From contig NZ_JAGGNR010000051.1 in the NCBI RefSeq assembly GCF_018614975.1, positions 1-63,868 on the forward strand: a DNA stretch of 63,868 nucleotides. Reading direction: 5' to 3'. This DNA comes from Paenibacillus polymyxa (lineage in GTDB: Bacteria; Bacillota; Bacilli; Paenibacillales; Paenibacillaceae). Shown piece by piece: positions 25,531 to 33,969 of this stretch. A program made the translations under genes and the position numbers. The notes under the pieces are model-generated. The model made no database searches. It had not been told where the DNA came from and was given only the letters and a program-made list of their open reading frames with translations. Numbering within the stretch: the stretch's first letter is position 1; the number at the start of each line of letters is the position of its first letter.

Positions 25531-26832
25531 TTATGACGTATATTTTGGCAACCAGTCGCCGTGAGCCTCAATCAACTCATCACACATCGCTACGATGTCA
25601 TCAATAGACAGTTCGGCAGCCGTGTGTGGATCAAGCAAGGCGGCATGATAGATATGTTCCTTCTTGCCAGTGATTGCCGCTTCAATCGTCAGCAGCTGAG
25701 TGTTGATGTTGGTCCGGTTCAATGCTGCGAGTTGTGGAGGCAGGTCACCAATGTACGTAGGGCTGATTCCTGATCCATCCACCAGACAAGGAACCTCGAC
25801 ACATGCCTCGCGCGGCAGGTTCGTAATTAGTCCGTTGTTCATGACGTTGCCGCCAATCTTGTACGGGTTATTCGTCTCCATCGCTTCGATAATATGGGAT
25901 GCGTATTCACGGCTGCGGGTATGTTCAATATTTTCGCTGGCAAACAGCTTGGTACGCATCTCTTTCCAGCCTTCAATCTGGTTCACACACCGGCGTGGAT
26001 ACTCATCCAGCGGAATGTTGAAGCGTTCGATTAGCTCCGGGTAATTCCGCTTGATGAAGTAAGGGTGGTACTCGGCATTATGCTCGGAGGATTCCGTTAC
26101 GTAATAGCCAAAACGCTGCATCAGCTCAAAACGAACCATGTCGTCATGCTGTTCTTTCTGTTTTTCCTTCGCCAGACGTTTAATCTCGGGGTACAGATCC
26201 TGCCCGTCTTTGGTAACTTCGAGCAGCCACGCCATGTGGTTGATCCCTGCAATCTTAGCCACGACACCTGTCTGATCGATTCCTAGTGCATCGAATAGAT
26301 GCGGTACACAGACCTGCACACTATGACACAAACCTACGGTTTTGATCCCACCATGTACATTCATGACATTAGTAAGCACAGCCATTGGATTGGTGTAGTT
26401 CAGGAACCATGCATCTGGACATACTTCCTGCATATCTCGAGCAAAATCCAGCATGACTGGAATCGTCCGCAGATTACGGAAAATTCCGCCGATACCGAGT
26501 GTATCTGCAATCGTTTGACGCAGTCCGTATTTCTTCGGAATCTCGAAGTCTGTAATGGTACATGGATCATATCCACCGACCTGGATGGCGTTGATGACAT
26601 ATTTGGCCCCGCGCAGCGCTTCTTTGCGGTCATGATATACGTTCACGACGCAACGACTTCCGAGTGAGCGGGCCAGACTGGTTAGCAAACGCTCTGAATC
26701 GCTCAAGCGCTGCGCATCGATATCAAACAATGCCAGTTCAAAATCCTGCAGTGCTTCGGTCATCATGACATCACCCAATACATTTTTGACAAAGACGGTG
26801 CTACCTGCACCGAGAAATGTAATTTTATTCAT
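25531..26832 (-). CDS. melA: Alpha-galactosidase, GH4 (NAD- and metal-dependent)
   Basis: A 433-aa GH4 enzyme that hydrolyses alpha-galactosides such as melibiose through an NAD-dependent oxidation-elimination mechanism. The N terminus ITFLGAGSTVFVKNVLGD is the dinucleotide-binding loop; NYTNPM (145-150), GLCHSVQ (Cys169, His170, metal binding) and GINHM (His199) are the GH4 signature. Length is normal. GGGAGG lies about 8 nt upstream of ATG. It is divergent from an AraC regulator, the usual arrangement for raffinose/melibiose genes, but no transporter accompanies it here. Confidence 0.94.
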   Translation of the reverse strand: MNKITFLGAGSTVFVKNVLGDVMMTEALQDFELALFDIDAQRLSDSERLLTSLARSLGSRCVVNVYHDRKEALRGAKYVINAIQVGGYDPCTITDFEIPKKYGLRQTIADTLGIGGIFRNLRTIPVMLDFARDMQEVCPDAWFLNYTNPMAVLTNVMNVHGGIKTVGLCHSVQVCVPHLFDALGIDQTGVVAKIAGINHMAWLLEVTKDGQDLYPEIKRLAKEKQKEQHDDMVRFELMQRFGYYVTESSEHNAEYHPYFIKRNYPELIERFNIPLDEYPRRCVNQIEGWKEMRTKLFASENIEHTRSREYASHIIEAMETNNPYKIGGNVMNNGLITNLPREACVEVPCLVDGSGISPTYIGDLPPQLAALNRTNINTQLLTIEAAITGKKEHIYHAALLDPHTAAELSIDDIVAMCDELIEAHGDWLPKYTS

Positions 26833-26874
26833 TTAAGTTCAGCCTCCCTGAAAAATGTTGTACCCCAACTATAG

Positions 26875-26979
26875 GCCGATTCGGCACATATAACTATGGC
26901 TCAACCCCTTTCAAACATGTCATAATCCCATTTTTGTTCCCGCTTTCAACTAATATGGAAGTACTTTAGCTGTTATAAT
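26875..26979. promoter_or_regulatory. Divergent melA/araC control region
   Basis: GCCGATTCGGC (26875-26885) is a perfect 11-bp palindrome on the melA side and a candidate operator. On the plus strand TGT-TATAAT (26971-26979) is an extended -10 for the regulator gene. No clean -35 is seen for either gene. Confidence 0.45.
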
Positions 26980-27034
26980 ATAAATAAACTAAATGAAGAG
27001 ATAAGCGAAATGAAGTCAGGATGGAGGGCGAAAA

Positions 27035-27862
27035 ATGAGTCGCATTGAGATGAATGTGGTTCCCGCAGGCTGGACACAGATGGAGCTGATGTTGTTGTTT
27101 TTTGGGTGGGAGGCATGTGATCCTGCGCATTATTGGGGACCGGGTGTACGTGATTCTTACATTGTGCACTACATCCATGAAGGACGGGGCATCGTGTATA
27201 TGGGGAATCAGGAATACAAGCTTAGCGAGGGACAGGGTTTTGTCATTCTCCCCGACACACTTATTCATTATGAGGCAGATTCGCAGGAGCCCTGGACGTA
27301 TTCGTGGTTCGGTTTTAAAGGTGTACAAGCCAAAGCCTTCATGCAACGTGCCCGATTGAGCCCGGAGCGACCGGTATATGATGCCCGTGATACAAATACG
27401 ATGGAACAGTTGTATACGGAGATGGTCCAAGCTTCCACGCGACCGGGAGGCGATGTGTTGAACCAGAGTCTCTTGTACCGCTTGATGGCAGAATTAATCT
27501 CTTCTTCGCCTGTGGAGGAAGAAATAGGGCAGCTCCTTTCAAACAAAGAGACGTACATCCGGCAGGCGGTGCAGTTTATGGAGAACAGGTATAGCCAGCG
27601 AACCTCTATTCTGGATATTGCCCAAGCTGTGGGGCTGGATCGAACGTATCTATCGGGATTGTTCAAAGAGCGATATGGCATGTCGCTACAGTCCTTTTTC
27701 CTGGAGTACCGTATGAATCGAGCTGCCGAACTTCTCCAGAACCCTGGACTTTCTGTTAGTGAAGTAGCCCACTCTGTGGGTTATACGGACCCGTTACTGT
27801 TTTCCAAGATGTTCAAGCGAGTGACCGGTGTATCTCCAAAGGGTTCGAGAAATCGAGATTAG
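27035..27862 (+). CDS. AraC family regulator (MsmR/RafR-like)
   Basis: A 275-aa cytosolic regulator. Residues about 25-95 form the cupin-like sugar-sensing arm (RDSYIVHYIHEGRGIVYM; KLSEGQGFVILPDT). Residues about 170-270 are the AraC DNA-binding domain with two HTH motifs (SILDIAQAVGLDRTYLSGLF; LSVSEVAHSVGYTDPLLFSK). GGAGGG is upstream of ATG 27035. It is transcribed away from melA and probably activates it in response to alpha-galactosides. Confidence 0.9.
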   Translation: MSRIEMNVVPAGWTQMELMLLFFGWEACDPAHYWGPGVRDSYIVHYIHEGRGIVYMGNQEYKLSEGQGFVILPDTLIHYEADSQEPWTYSWFGFKGVQAKAFMQRARLSPERPVYDARDTNTMEQLYTEMVQASTRPGGDVLNQSLLYRLMAELISSSPVEEEIGQLLSNKETYIRQAVQFMENRYSQRTSILDIAQAVGLDRTYLSGLFKERYGMSLQSFFLEYRMNRAAELLQNPGLSVSEVAHSVGYTDPLLFSKMFKRVTGVSPKGSRNRD

Positions 27863-27895
27863 AAGCATCTAGTGCTTCAAATTTAAAAGAAAGTT

Positions 27896-27924
27896 TTGAT
27901 CATTAATCGTTGTCCCGCTATACT
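27896..27924 (+). promoter_or_regulatory. Promoter of the riboswitch-controlled operon
   Basis: TTGATC (27896-27901), a 17-nt spacer and TATACT (27919-27924), placing the start point about 15-20 nt before the riboswitch. Confidence 0.6.
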
Positions 27925-27944
27925 GATACAGAAGTGTAATTGAA

Positions 27945-28122
27945 TATGTGGAACTTGGTGCTTTGCCCGTCAGGGTGGAAGCTTAATAGGGAAGTCCGGT
28001 GTAATACCGGCGCGGTCCCGCCACTGTAACAGAGGAGTCAGGTAGCGATAATCCACTGGTGTAAGCCGGGAAGGAGCTGCAAGTGACGATGATTCTGGAG
28101 CCAGGAGACCTGCCAGGTTTAA
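27945..28122 (+). ncRNA. Cobalamin riboswitch
   Basis: The conserved core is easy to read: GGGAAGTCCGGTGTAATACC, the GCGGTCCCGCCACTG block, AGTCAGG, CACTGG, GCCGGGAAGG, and the B12 box AGCCAGGAGACCTGCC (28099-28114). Length (about 175 nt) and order match the AdoCbl/cobalamin class. A terminator hairpin (28199-28239) follows as expression platform, so high cobalamin should switch the downstream five-gene importer off. Confidence 0.95.
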
Positions 28123-28198
28123 CAAACACAGTAGTACCCTACGGGAGATAGGAAGGTGTTTAGAGAGCATGATTTTTTCTGAAAATCTGTTTATTTAA

Positions 28199-28239
28199 GG
28201 CGTCCTCATCCAGTAACACGGAGAGGGATGCTTTTTTTG
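28199..28239 (+). terminator. Riboswitch expression-platform terminator
   Basis: GGCGTCCTC (28199-28207) pairs with GAGGGATGC (28223-28231), then seven T residues. It lies between the B12 box and the first gene, as expected for transcriptional control. Confidence 0.75.
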
Positions 28240-28298
28240 TTATGGACGAAGAACATCACGGCACATACATAAAGTTTTGGGGAAGGACGTTAGAGCAC

Positions 28299-29237
28299 TT
28301 GAGCAGATATATCGTTAAACGATTATTACAACTGGTAGTTGTATTGTTCGGCATCACGTTCCTGACGTTCCTGCTAACCTACCTGTCTCCTGGAGACCCA
28401 GCCAGACTTATGCTCATGTCTACAGGTGTAACTCCATCGGATGAACTGGTCAGGCAAGTGAGGTCGGAGCTTGGATTGGATGAGCCCTTTCTCTATCGAT
28501 ACGGGACATGGCTGGGACAGGTGGTGACTGGGGACTTCGGTACATCATATAAATACAAACGTCCAGTACTGGACGTGCTCATGGCAAGGCTCCCGGCAAC
28601 GCTTTGGCTAACAGGAAGCGCCATGTTTCTGGTTATTCTGGTGTCCTTCCCACTAGGGATGCTGTCGTCTGTCTATCGTAACAAATGGCTTGATTACGTC
28701 ATTCGTCTGTTTTCTTTTGCTGGATTATCGATGCCCAGCTTCTGGTTGGGTATGTTGCTCATGTTGGTCTTCGGTGTGCAGCTGAAGATGCTGCCGGTAA
28801 TGGGCAAATCCGGATGGTACAGCCTGATTCTGCCTGCATGTACACTCGCGATTCCACTTGTTGCCCAGTACAGCAGACAGATTCGTACGGTCCTGCTTGA
28901 GGAGACAAGCCAGAACTATGTGATCGGAGCAAGATCCAGAGGTGTGAAGGAGTCGATCATTATTTTGCGTCATATTCTCCCTAATGCTCTGCTGCCGATC
29001 GTTACCCTTATGGGCATGACGACAGGTGCTTTGTTAGGTGGTGCAGCGATTGTGGAAAGTTTATTTGTGTGGCCGGGTGTTGGACAGATGGCCGTGGATG
29101 CTATTTTTACACGGGATTATCCGTTGATTCAGGGGTATGTCATCTGGATGGCGATCATATATGTCACGCTTAATCTGCTGGTTGATGTATGGACACATCT
29201 TCGTGATCCCCGAATCCGACTGGATGTGGATGTATAG
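28299..29237 (+). CDS. ABC importer permease, NikB/DppB-like
   Basis: A 312-aa permease of the nickel/peptide class. The start is TTG 28299: the protein then begins SRYIVKRLLQLVVVLFGITF after Met, the family's standard first membrane segment, and GGAAGGA lies about 11 nt upstream. An in-frame ATG at 28242 would begin inside the terminator tail. Six membrane spans are likely. The loop after GDFGTSYKYKRPV and the EAA motif (ARSRGVKESIIILRHILPNA) are typical. It is first in a five-gene operon under a cobalamin riboswitch, so cobalt or another corrin-related substrate is inferred. Confidence 0.9.
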   Translation: MSRYIVKRLLQLVVVLFGITFLTFLLTYLSPGDPARLMLMSTGVTPSDELVRQVRSELGLDEPFLYRYGTWLGQVVTGDFGTSYKYKRPVLDVLMARLPATLWLTGSAMFLVILVSFPLGMLSSVYRNKWLDYVIRLFSFAGLSMPSFWLGMLLMLVFGVQLKMLPVMGKSGWYSLILPACTLAIPLVAQYSRQIRTVLLEETSQNYVIGARSRGVKESIIILRHILPNALLPIVTLMGMTTGALLGGAAIVESLFVWPGVGQMAVDAIFTRDYPLIQGYVIWMAIIYVTLNLLVDVWTHLRDPRIRLDVDV

Positions 29238-30071
29238 ATGAGAGCTTTCAGGCTTGTATTACTGCAGAATCGCTGGTTCACATTCCTGCTGTCTCTGACT
29301 GTTTTCTGGATTATTCTTGCCATGGTTGCACCGTTGCTTGCACCACACGATCCACTTGCAACGAACTTTGCCAAAGTGCTGCAGCCATCCAGCGCCGAAT
29401 ATCCTCTTGGAACCGATCAGCTAGGTCGCTGTGTACTGTCACGTCTTCTGTATGGGGCACGAACCTCGCTGCTGCTTACCTTTATGATGATTGGCATTGT
29501 ATTCGTGTTAGGCGTAGCGGTTGGGGTTGTTGCCGGTTTCGCTCGGGGTGTGACGGATATGGTGCTCATGCGGCTGTCTGATACATTAATGGCCTTTCCG
29601 GGCCTTATTTTTGCGATCGCTGTGGTGGGCATGCTTGGGCCGGGCTTGTTCAATACAGTGCTGGCACTGTCGGTTGTCTGGTGGGCGAAGTATGCACGGA
29701 TGGCCAGAAGTTTGGTGATCTCTCTTCAGCAAAAGGAATATGTCGCTGCCGCTGCTTTCAGCGGAGCACGTAAGATCCAGATCATCGGCAGGACGATCCT
29801 GCCCAATATGATCTCACCACTCATCGTCATGGCGATGATGGATGTGGGTGGTATGATGCTGTCCATCTCGGGGTTATCCTTTCTTGGGCTTGGCGCGCAG
29901 CCACCAAACCCCGAGTGGGGGGCCATGTTAAATGAAGGCAGAAGATATCTGCAGACTGCGCCGTGGCTGTTGATATATCCGGGCCTGGCGATATTTAGCA
30001 CCGTCATTATTTTTAATTTACTGGGAGACAGCCTGCGAGATGTGCTTGATCCCAAGAATAATACAGCTTAA
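29238..30071 (+). CDS. ABC importer permease, NikC/DppC-like
   Basis: A 277-aa second permease. It starts directly after the previous stop with no gap. The first hydrophobic segment is followed by HDPLATNFAKVLQPSSAEYP and LGTDQLGRCVLSRLLYGAR, the hallmark extracellular loop of DppC/OppC/NikC proteins. The EAA motif is AAFSGARKIQIIGRTILPN, and the end LLGDSLRDVLDPK is typical. Pairs with the NikB-like permease. Confidence 0.92.
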   Translation: MRAFRLVLLQNRWFTFLLSLTVFWIILAMVAPLLAPHDPLATNFAKVLQPSSAEYPLGTDQLGRCVLSRLLYGARTSLLLTFMMIGIVFVLGVAVGVVAGFARGVTDMVLMRLSDTLMAFPGLIFAIAVVGMLGPGLFNTVLALSVVWWAKYARMARSLVISLQQKEYVAAAAFSGARKIQIIGRTILPNMISPLIVMAMMDVGGMMLSISGLSFLGLGAQPPNPEWGAMLNEGRRYLQTAPWLLIYPGLAIFSTVIIFNLLGDSLRDVLDPKNNTA

Positions 30072-30085
30072 CTGGGGGAACCGGA

Positions 30086-31678
30086 ATGAAGAGCAATGTT
30101 CAAAAATCAATCCTGCTTACCATCGTATCCATGTTTGTTGTGTTCTTGCTTGCAGCTTGTGGCACTACCAATCATCCATCGACCTCGTCTGATGCGACGG
30201 AGAAGTCGGCAGCTACGGACAAGGATACTACAAGTGCACCAACGCATCTGAATGTAGCCCTGTTCTGGCTTGGCAGCAACCTCGACCCGGCAGAAGAATG
30301 GAACGGTTGGACGCTTACGCGTGCAGCGATTGGTGAGACACTGATTCAGTTTGATGAGAATATGAAGTTAGTCCCTAAAATTGCAGATACGTGGGAACGT
30401 GTTGATGACACAACTTGGCATTTTCATATTCGGGAGGGTGTAACCTTCCATAACGGAAACAAGGTAACTGCCGACGCGGTGAAAAAATCGATAGAACGCT
30501 CCATTGAGCTAAACGAGAGAGGACAAGCGACTGTACCAGTAGCCTCGATGACTGCTGAAGGACAAGATCTGACGATTAAGACGACAGAGCCTTATGCGTC
30601 CTTGCTTGGTAATATCGCCGAGCCACTGTTTATCATCGTGGATACGAGTGCTGATACATCCCAATTCAAGAGCGAGCCTATTGCAACCGGGCCATTTATG
30701 GTGACAGGTTATATGCCGGATCAAGAGATTCAGGTGAAAAAGTATGACGGGTATTGGGGTGGTGCGGCAGATGTCGACACATTGACGTTGAAATACATCA
30801 AGGATGACAGCACACGTGCTCTGGCCCTGCAGTCCGGAGAGATTGATGTAGCAAGTAACGTGGGACGCAGCAGTCTGGCATTATTCCAGGATAAGAGTCA
30901 ATACACTATTGATGAAATTCCCAGCCTGCGTACCCAGTTTGTATGGTTTAACACCACCAATCCACTGCTGAGTGATCCAGAGGTTCGCCGGGCGATCTCT
31001 TATGGTATTGACCGGGAGATGTACGCAAATACGCTGGTGGGGGGACAGGCAGCCAAAGGACCATTCACCTCAGCTCTGCCTTTTGGTTATGACAAGATCA
31101 GAGGATATGATTACGAACCGGAGAAAGCCAAACAGTTGCTGGATGGGGCCGGCTTCAAGGATACAGATGGAGATGGTATTCGTGAAAAAGATGGAAAGAA
31201 GCTGTCGCTACAGCTGATTCTCAATTCCGCTTACGAGTCCGATTCAATTGTGGCTGCTGCGATGCAGTCCCAGCTTAAAGAGATTGGCGTCCAAGTGGAG
31301 ATGACCTCTTATGAGGATCTAACCGATCATCAGAAGAGCGGGAATTACGATCTCGCTTTAACAAGTATTAATACAGGCATCACGGGTGACCCGCAGTATA
31401 TTCTGGATTTCTACTTCATGACGGGTGCGGAATGGAATGTGGGCGGATATAGCAATCCGAAGCTGGATGAGGTGATAACTCGTCTTGACTCTGAGTTTGA
31501 CGTAGAGAAAAGATATGCCCTTGCAACAGAGGCCCAGCAGATGATTCTGGATGATGCAGCCTATATGTTTTTGACCTATACCCCGATTAATATTGTGAGT
31601 AAAAGTACCGTGCAGGGCGCGACGATGTATCCCATCGACTTCTACCTGTTGGATCGAAATATTAAGGTTGGGCAGTAA
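30086..31678 (+). CDS. ABC importer substrate-binding lipoprotein, NikA/DppA-like (SBP family 5)
   Basis: A 530-aa lipoprotein. The signal ends in LLAACG (Cys25), followed by a Ser/Thr-rich linker. Family-5 features include PKIADTWERVDDTTWHFHIR, the VTFHNGNKVTADAVKKSIER segment, PEVRRAISYGIDRE and a DTDGDGIREKDG loop before the C-terminal lobe. It is the third gene of the operon and overlaps the ATPase gene by one base (TAATG). Family members carry peptides, nickel or metal-chelates; with cobalamin control, cobalt or a cobalt chelate is the most economical guess, and peptide import cannot be excluded. Confidence 0.9.
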   Translation: MKSNVQKSILLTIVSMFVVFLLAACGTTNHPSTSSDATEKSAATDKDTTSAPTHLNVALFWLGSNLDPAEEWNGWTLTRAAIGETLIQFDENMKLVPKIADTWERVDDTTWHFHIREGVTFHNGNKVTADAVKKSIERSIELNERGQATVPVASMTAEGQDLTIKTTEPYASLLGNIAEPLFIIVDTSADTSQFKSEPIATGPFMVTGYMPDQEIQVKKYDGYWGGAADVDTLTLKYIKDDSTRALALQSGEIDVASNVGRSSLALFQDKSQYTIDEIPSLRTQFVWFNTTNPLLSDPEVRRAISYGIDREMYANTLVGGQAAKGPFTSALPFGYDKIRGYDYEPEKAKQLLDGAGFKDTDGDGIREKDGKKLSLQLILNSAYESDSIVAAAMQSQLKEIGVQVEMTSYEDLTDHQKSGNYDLALTSINTGITGDPQYILDFYFMTGAEWNVGGYSNPKLDEVITRLDSEFDVEKRYALATEAQQMILDDAAYMFLTYTPINIVSKSTVQGATMYPIDFYLLDRNIKVGQ

Positions 31679-32475
31679 TGAAGCCCTTGCTTAGTGTCAA
31701 TCATCTGTCTGTAACCTACAAGGGAGATTTTCTGGCTCTGCGGGAATTGTCCTTCTCCATGAATAAGGGAGAGATTATCGGGATTGTAGGTGAAAGTGGC
31801 AGTGGAAAGTCGACCCTTATTCGGGCTTTGCTTGGCCTGTTACCAGAAGGTGGTCAATACACCGGGGGAGTGATCTCCTTTCAGGAAAAAGTGCTATTAC
31901 GTGAGTCGCAGTTGGATTGGTGTGGAGTGCGCGGGAAGCGGATCGCCATGGTGTTTCAGGACAGTGGATCGTATCTTAATCCGATTCGCAGCATCGGCAG
32001 TCAGTATATTGAAGCGATTCGCACTCATTTCACCGTGTCCAGAAAAGCAGCTCAGACCATGGCTGTGAATATGCTCACCGACATGGGACTGGATGAACCC
32101 GAACGAATTATGCGTTCCTATCCATCGCAGCTCAGTGGGGGGATGAAACAACGAACGGCTATAGCTATGGCGGTTACGATGGAACCTGAACTCTTACTTG
32201 CAGATGAGCCGACGAGTGCATTGGATGTGACGACACAGAATGAAGTGATGAACCGATTGAGCGAGCTTCGTTCCCGACAAGGGACAGGCATGATCATCGT
32301 AACACACAACATTGCCGTTGCAGCTCATATGGCAGACCGAATTGGTGTGATGCAGGATGGTACATTGGTTGAGATGGGAGATACTTTCCGCGTCATATCC
32401 GACCCTCAGCATGAGTACACTCGCAAGCTGCTGAGTGCTGTACCTGAATTGGAGGGAAATGTTCATGGCTCATGA
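31678..32475 (+). CDS. ABC importer ATPase, NikD/DppD-like
   Basis: A 265-aa ATPase: Walker A GESGSGKST (about 37-45), the signature LSGGMKQR, Walker B LLLADEPTSALD and the H-loop VTHN. It shares the final base of the preceding stop and overlaps the next gene by 11 nt. It lacks the long C-terminal Cys-containing zone of oligopeptide ATPases, as in the nickel branch. Confidence 0.9.
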   Translation: MKPLLSVNHLSVTYKGDFLALRELSFSMNKGEIIGIVGESGSGKSTLIRALLGLLPEGGQYTGGVISFQEKVLLRESQLDWCGVRGKRIAMVFQDSGSYLNPIRSIGSQYIEAIRTHFTVSRKAAQTMAVNMLTDMGLDEPERIMRSYPSQLSGGMKQRTAIAMAVTMEPELLLADEPTSALDVTTQNEVMNRLSELRSRQGTGMIIVTHNIAVAAHMADRIGVMQDGTLVEMGDTFRVISDPQHEYTRKLLSAVPELEGNVHGS

Positions 32476-33340
32476 GGGTTTACCGATTCTGGAACTGAGA
32501 AACCTGTGCAAAACCTACGAGTTAAAGGGACATAGGGCAGTTGATGCATTGAAAGCTGTTCATTTGAAGCTGTACCCGGGGGAGTGTCTGGGGATTGTAG
32601 GGGAAAGTGGTAGCGGGAAGAGCACACTGGCCAGATGTGTAACCCATCTGGAACGAGCGACCTCAGGGCAGATTCGTTATCGTCAGCAGGATATTACCCG
32701 ATTGAACGGAAAGGCACTACGCCAGCAACGAAAGCAGATCCAGATGGTATTCCAAGAGCCTTCGGCTATCTTTAATCCACGAATGAAGATTGGAGCTTTT
32801 ATCCGGGAGCCACTCATCATTTATAAAATAATGCAGGGCCAGCAAGCGGAGCAGGAAGTGCTCAGGCTGTTGGAACGGGTGGGGTTGCCGACTGCTGCTG
32901 CGGATAAATATCCTCATGAACTGAGCGGGGGAGAGCAGCAGAGAGCAGTCATTGCTCGTGCGATTGGAGTAGAGCCAGACATCATCCTGTTCGATGAAGC
33001 CACCTCCGCACTGGATGTTTCCATCCAGAAGCAGATCCTGGATCTGTTGGTGGAGTTGAGAAGGGAAACAGGTGTCTCATCTATTTTCATATCGCATGAT
33101 CTTGCAGTGGTCCAGCAGGTGAGCGACCGAATTGCCGTGATGTACCAAGGTGAAGTCGTTGAGGTTGTGGAGAGTTCACAGCTGACCAGTTCTGCGAATC
33201 ATCCCTATACTCGTAGCCTAATGGCCTCGGTGTTGTCCGTGAGGGAAATGAAGCATAAGATGCGGGTACAGAAGCAGGAAGAGGGACAAGAACAGGAACA
33301 AGGACAGATGGGGGTTCTTCAGGAAAGTCTGTCAGGATAA
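32465..33340 (+). CDS. ABC importer ATPase, NikE/DppF-like
   Basis: A 291-aa ATPase: Walker A GESGSGKST, signature LSGGEQQR, Walker B IILFDEATSALD. GGAGGG (32451-32456) is 8 nt before ATG 32465; an ATG at 32459 is too close. It has the AIFNPRMKIGAFIREPL segment of the NikE/OppF family and a charged, Gln/Glu-rich tail of about 30 residues (EEGQEQEQGQ) that looks like low-complexity growth. It is the last gene; an IS element lies about 80 nt downstream. Confidence 0.9.
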   Translation: MAHEGLPILELRNLCKTYELKGHRAVDALKAVHLKLYPGECLGIVGESGSGKSTLARCVTHLERATSGQIRYRQQDITRLNGKALRQQRKQIQMVFQEPSAIFNPRMKIGAFIREPLIIYKIMQGQQAEQEVLRLLERVGLPTAAADKYPHELSGGEQQRAVIARAIGVEPDIILFDEATSALDVSIQKQILDLLVELRRETGVSSIFISHDLAVVQQVSDRIAVMYQGEVVEVVESSQLTSSANHPYTRSLMASVLSVREMKHKMRVQKQEEGQEQEQGQMGVLQESLSG

Positions 33341-33424
33341 CCTGATGCGCTGATTCATTGTAAGTTTAAGTCTGTTTATACAAAGAGAATGACACAAAAA
33401 GGGTTACCCCAGAAGTTAAAATGT

Positions 33425-33475
33425 ACCCTATAAGATAGACACTTTAAAAAAGGTCATCTTGTAGGGTCTTTTTGT
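33425..33475 (+). terminator. Protective terminator in the left end of the IS
   Basis: ACCCTATAAGAT-type arm (33425-33440) pairs with GGTCATCTTGTAGGGT (33452-33467) and is followed by CTTTTTGTG. It stops external transcription from entering the transposase genes. Confidence 0.65.
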
Positions 33476-33511
33476 GTACAATAAATAAAAAAACGAGCGG
33501 TGGTCAAACGA

Positions 33512-33937
33512 ATGTCAAAAAAACACTTTACAAATCAAGAGCAAGATCAGTTAAGAAGAAATCCCTATGTGAAAAAAGTTAGTACTAAAGCTATTACGTA
33601 CACGGATACGTTCAAAGAACGATTTATTCAAGAATACAGTCAAGGTACGCTTCCTAGTGAGATTTTTCAGGAAGCGGGCTTTCCTGTGGACGTCTTGGGT
33701 GCAACTCGGATTCGAAAGGCTTCCAATCGATGGCGTACGGCTTTTCAAGAACAAGGACCTGCTGGGTTATCTGACGGTAGGAAACATGCTCCAGGCCGTC
33801 CTCTGACCCGTGAATTAAGTCTTGAAGAAAAATATGCCCGTTTGGAAGCGAAAATGAAATGGCTTGAAGCGGAGAATGAATTCTTAAAAAAGCTCGATCA
33901 ACTCGAAAGGCAGATGAGAAAAAAGAAATCCAACTAA
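33512..33937 (+). CDS. IS3-family OrfA (transposase HTH subunit)
   Basis: A 141-aa protein. Residues about 25-95 hold the N-terminal HTH/winged-helix (ITYTDTFKERFIQEY; QEAGFPVDVLGATRIRKA; SNRWRTAF) of the IS150 group. Residues about 105-140 form a leucine-zipper-like coiled coil (LEEKYARLEAKMKWLEAENE) used for multimerisation. It ends in a Lys-rich tail encoded over the A6G slippery run. GTG 33500 is an alternative start. On its own OrfA binds the IS ends and represses; after frameshifting it forms the N part of OrfAB. Confidence 0.88.
   Translation: MSKKHFTNQEQDQLRRNPYVKKVSTKAITYTDTFKERFIQEYSQGTLPSEIFQEAGFPVDVLGATRIRKASNRWRTAFQEQGPAGLSDGRKHAPGRPLTRELSLEEKYARLEAKMKWLEAENEFLKKLDQLERQMRKKKSN
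33919..33925 (+). promoter_or_regulatory. Programmed -1 frameshift heptamer (A AAA AAG)
   Basis: The heptamer lies in the correct phase of OrfA (codons AGA|AAA|AAG) and OrfB is open in the -1 frame through this point, continuing E-K-K-E-I-Q-L-S without a stop. This is the canonical IS3 signal for making the OrfAB transposase. Confidence 0.8.
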
Positions 33938-33969
33938 GTACGCGGCAAAAATTCGAACTAATTCAACAG

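Noticed and set aside
28242..28298. Upstream ATG for the NikB-like permease
   Set aside because: It lies directly in the riboswitch terminator tail with no ribosome binding site; the TTG at 28299 gives the standard N terminus.
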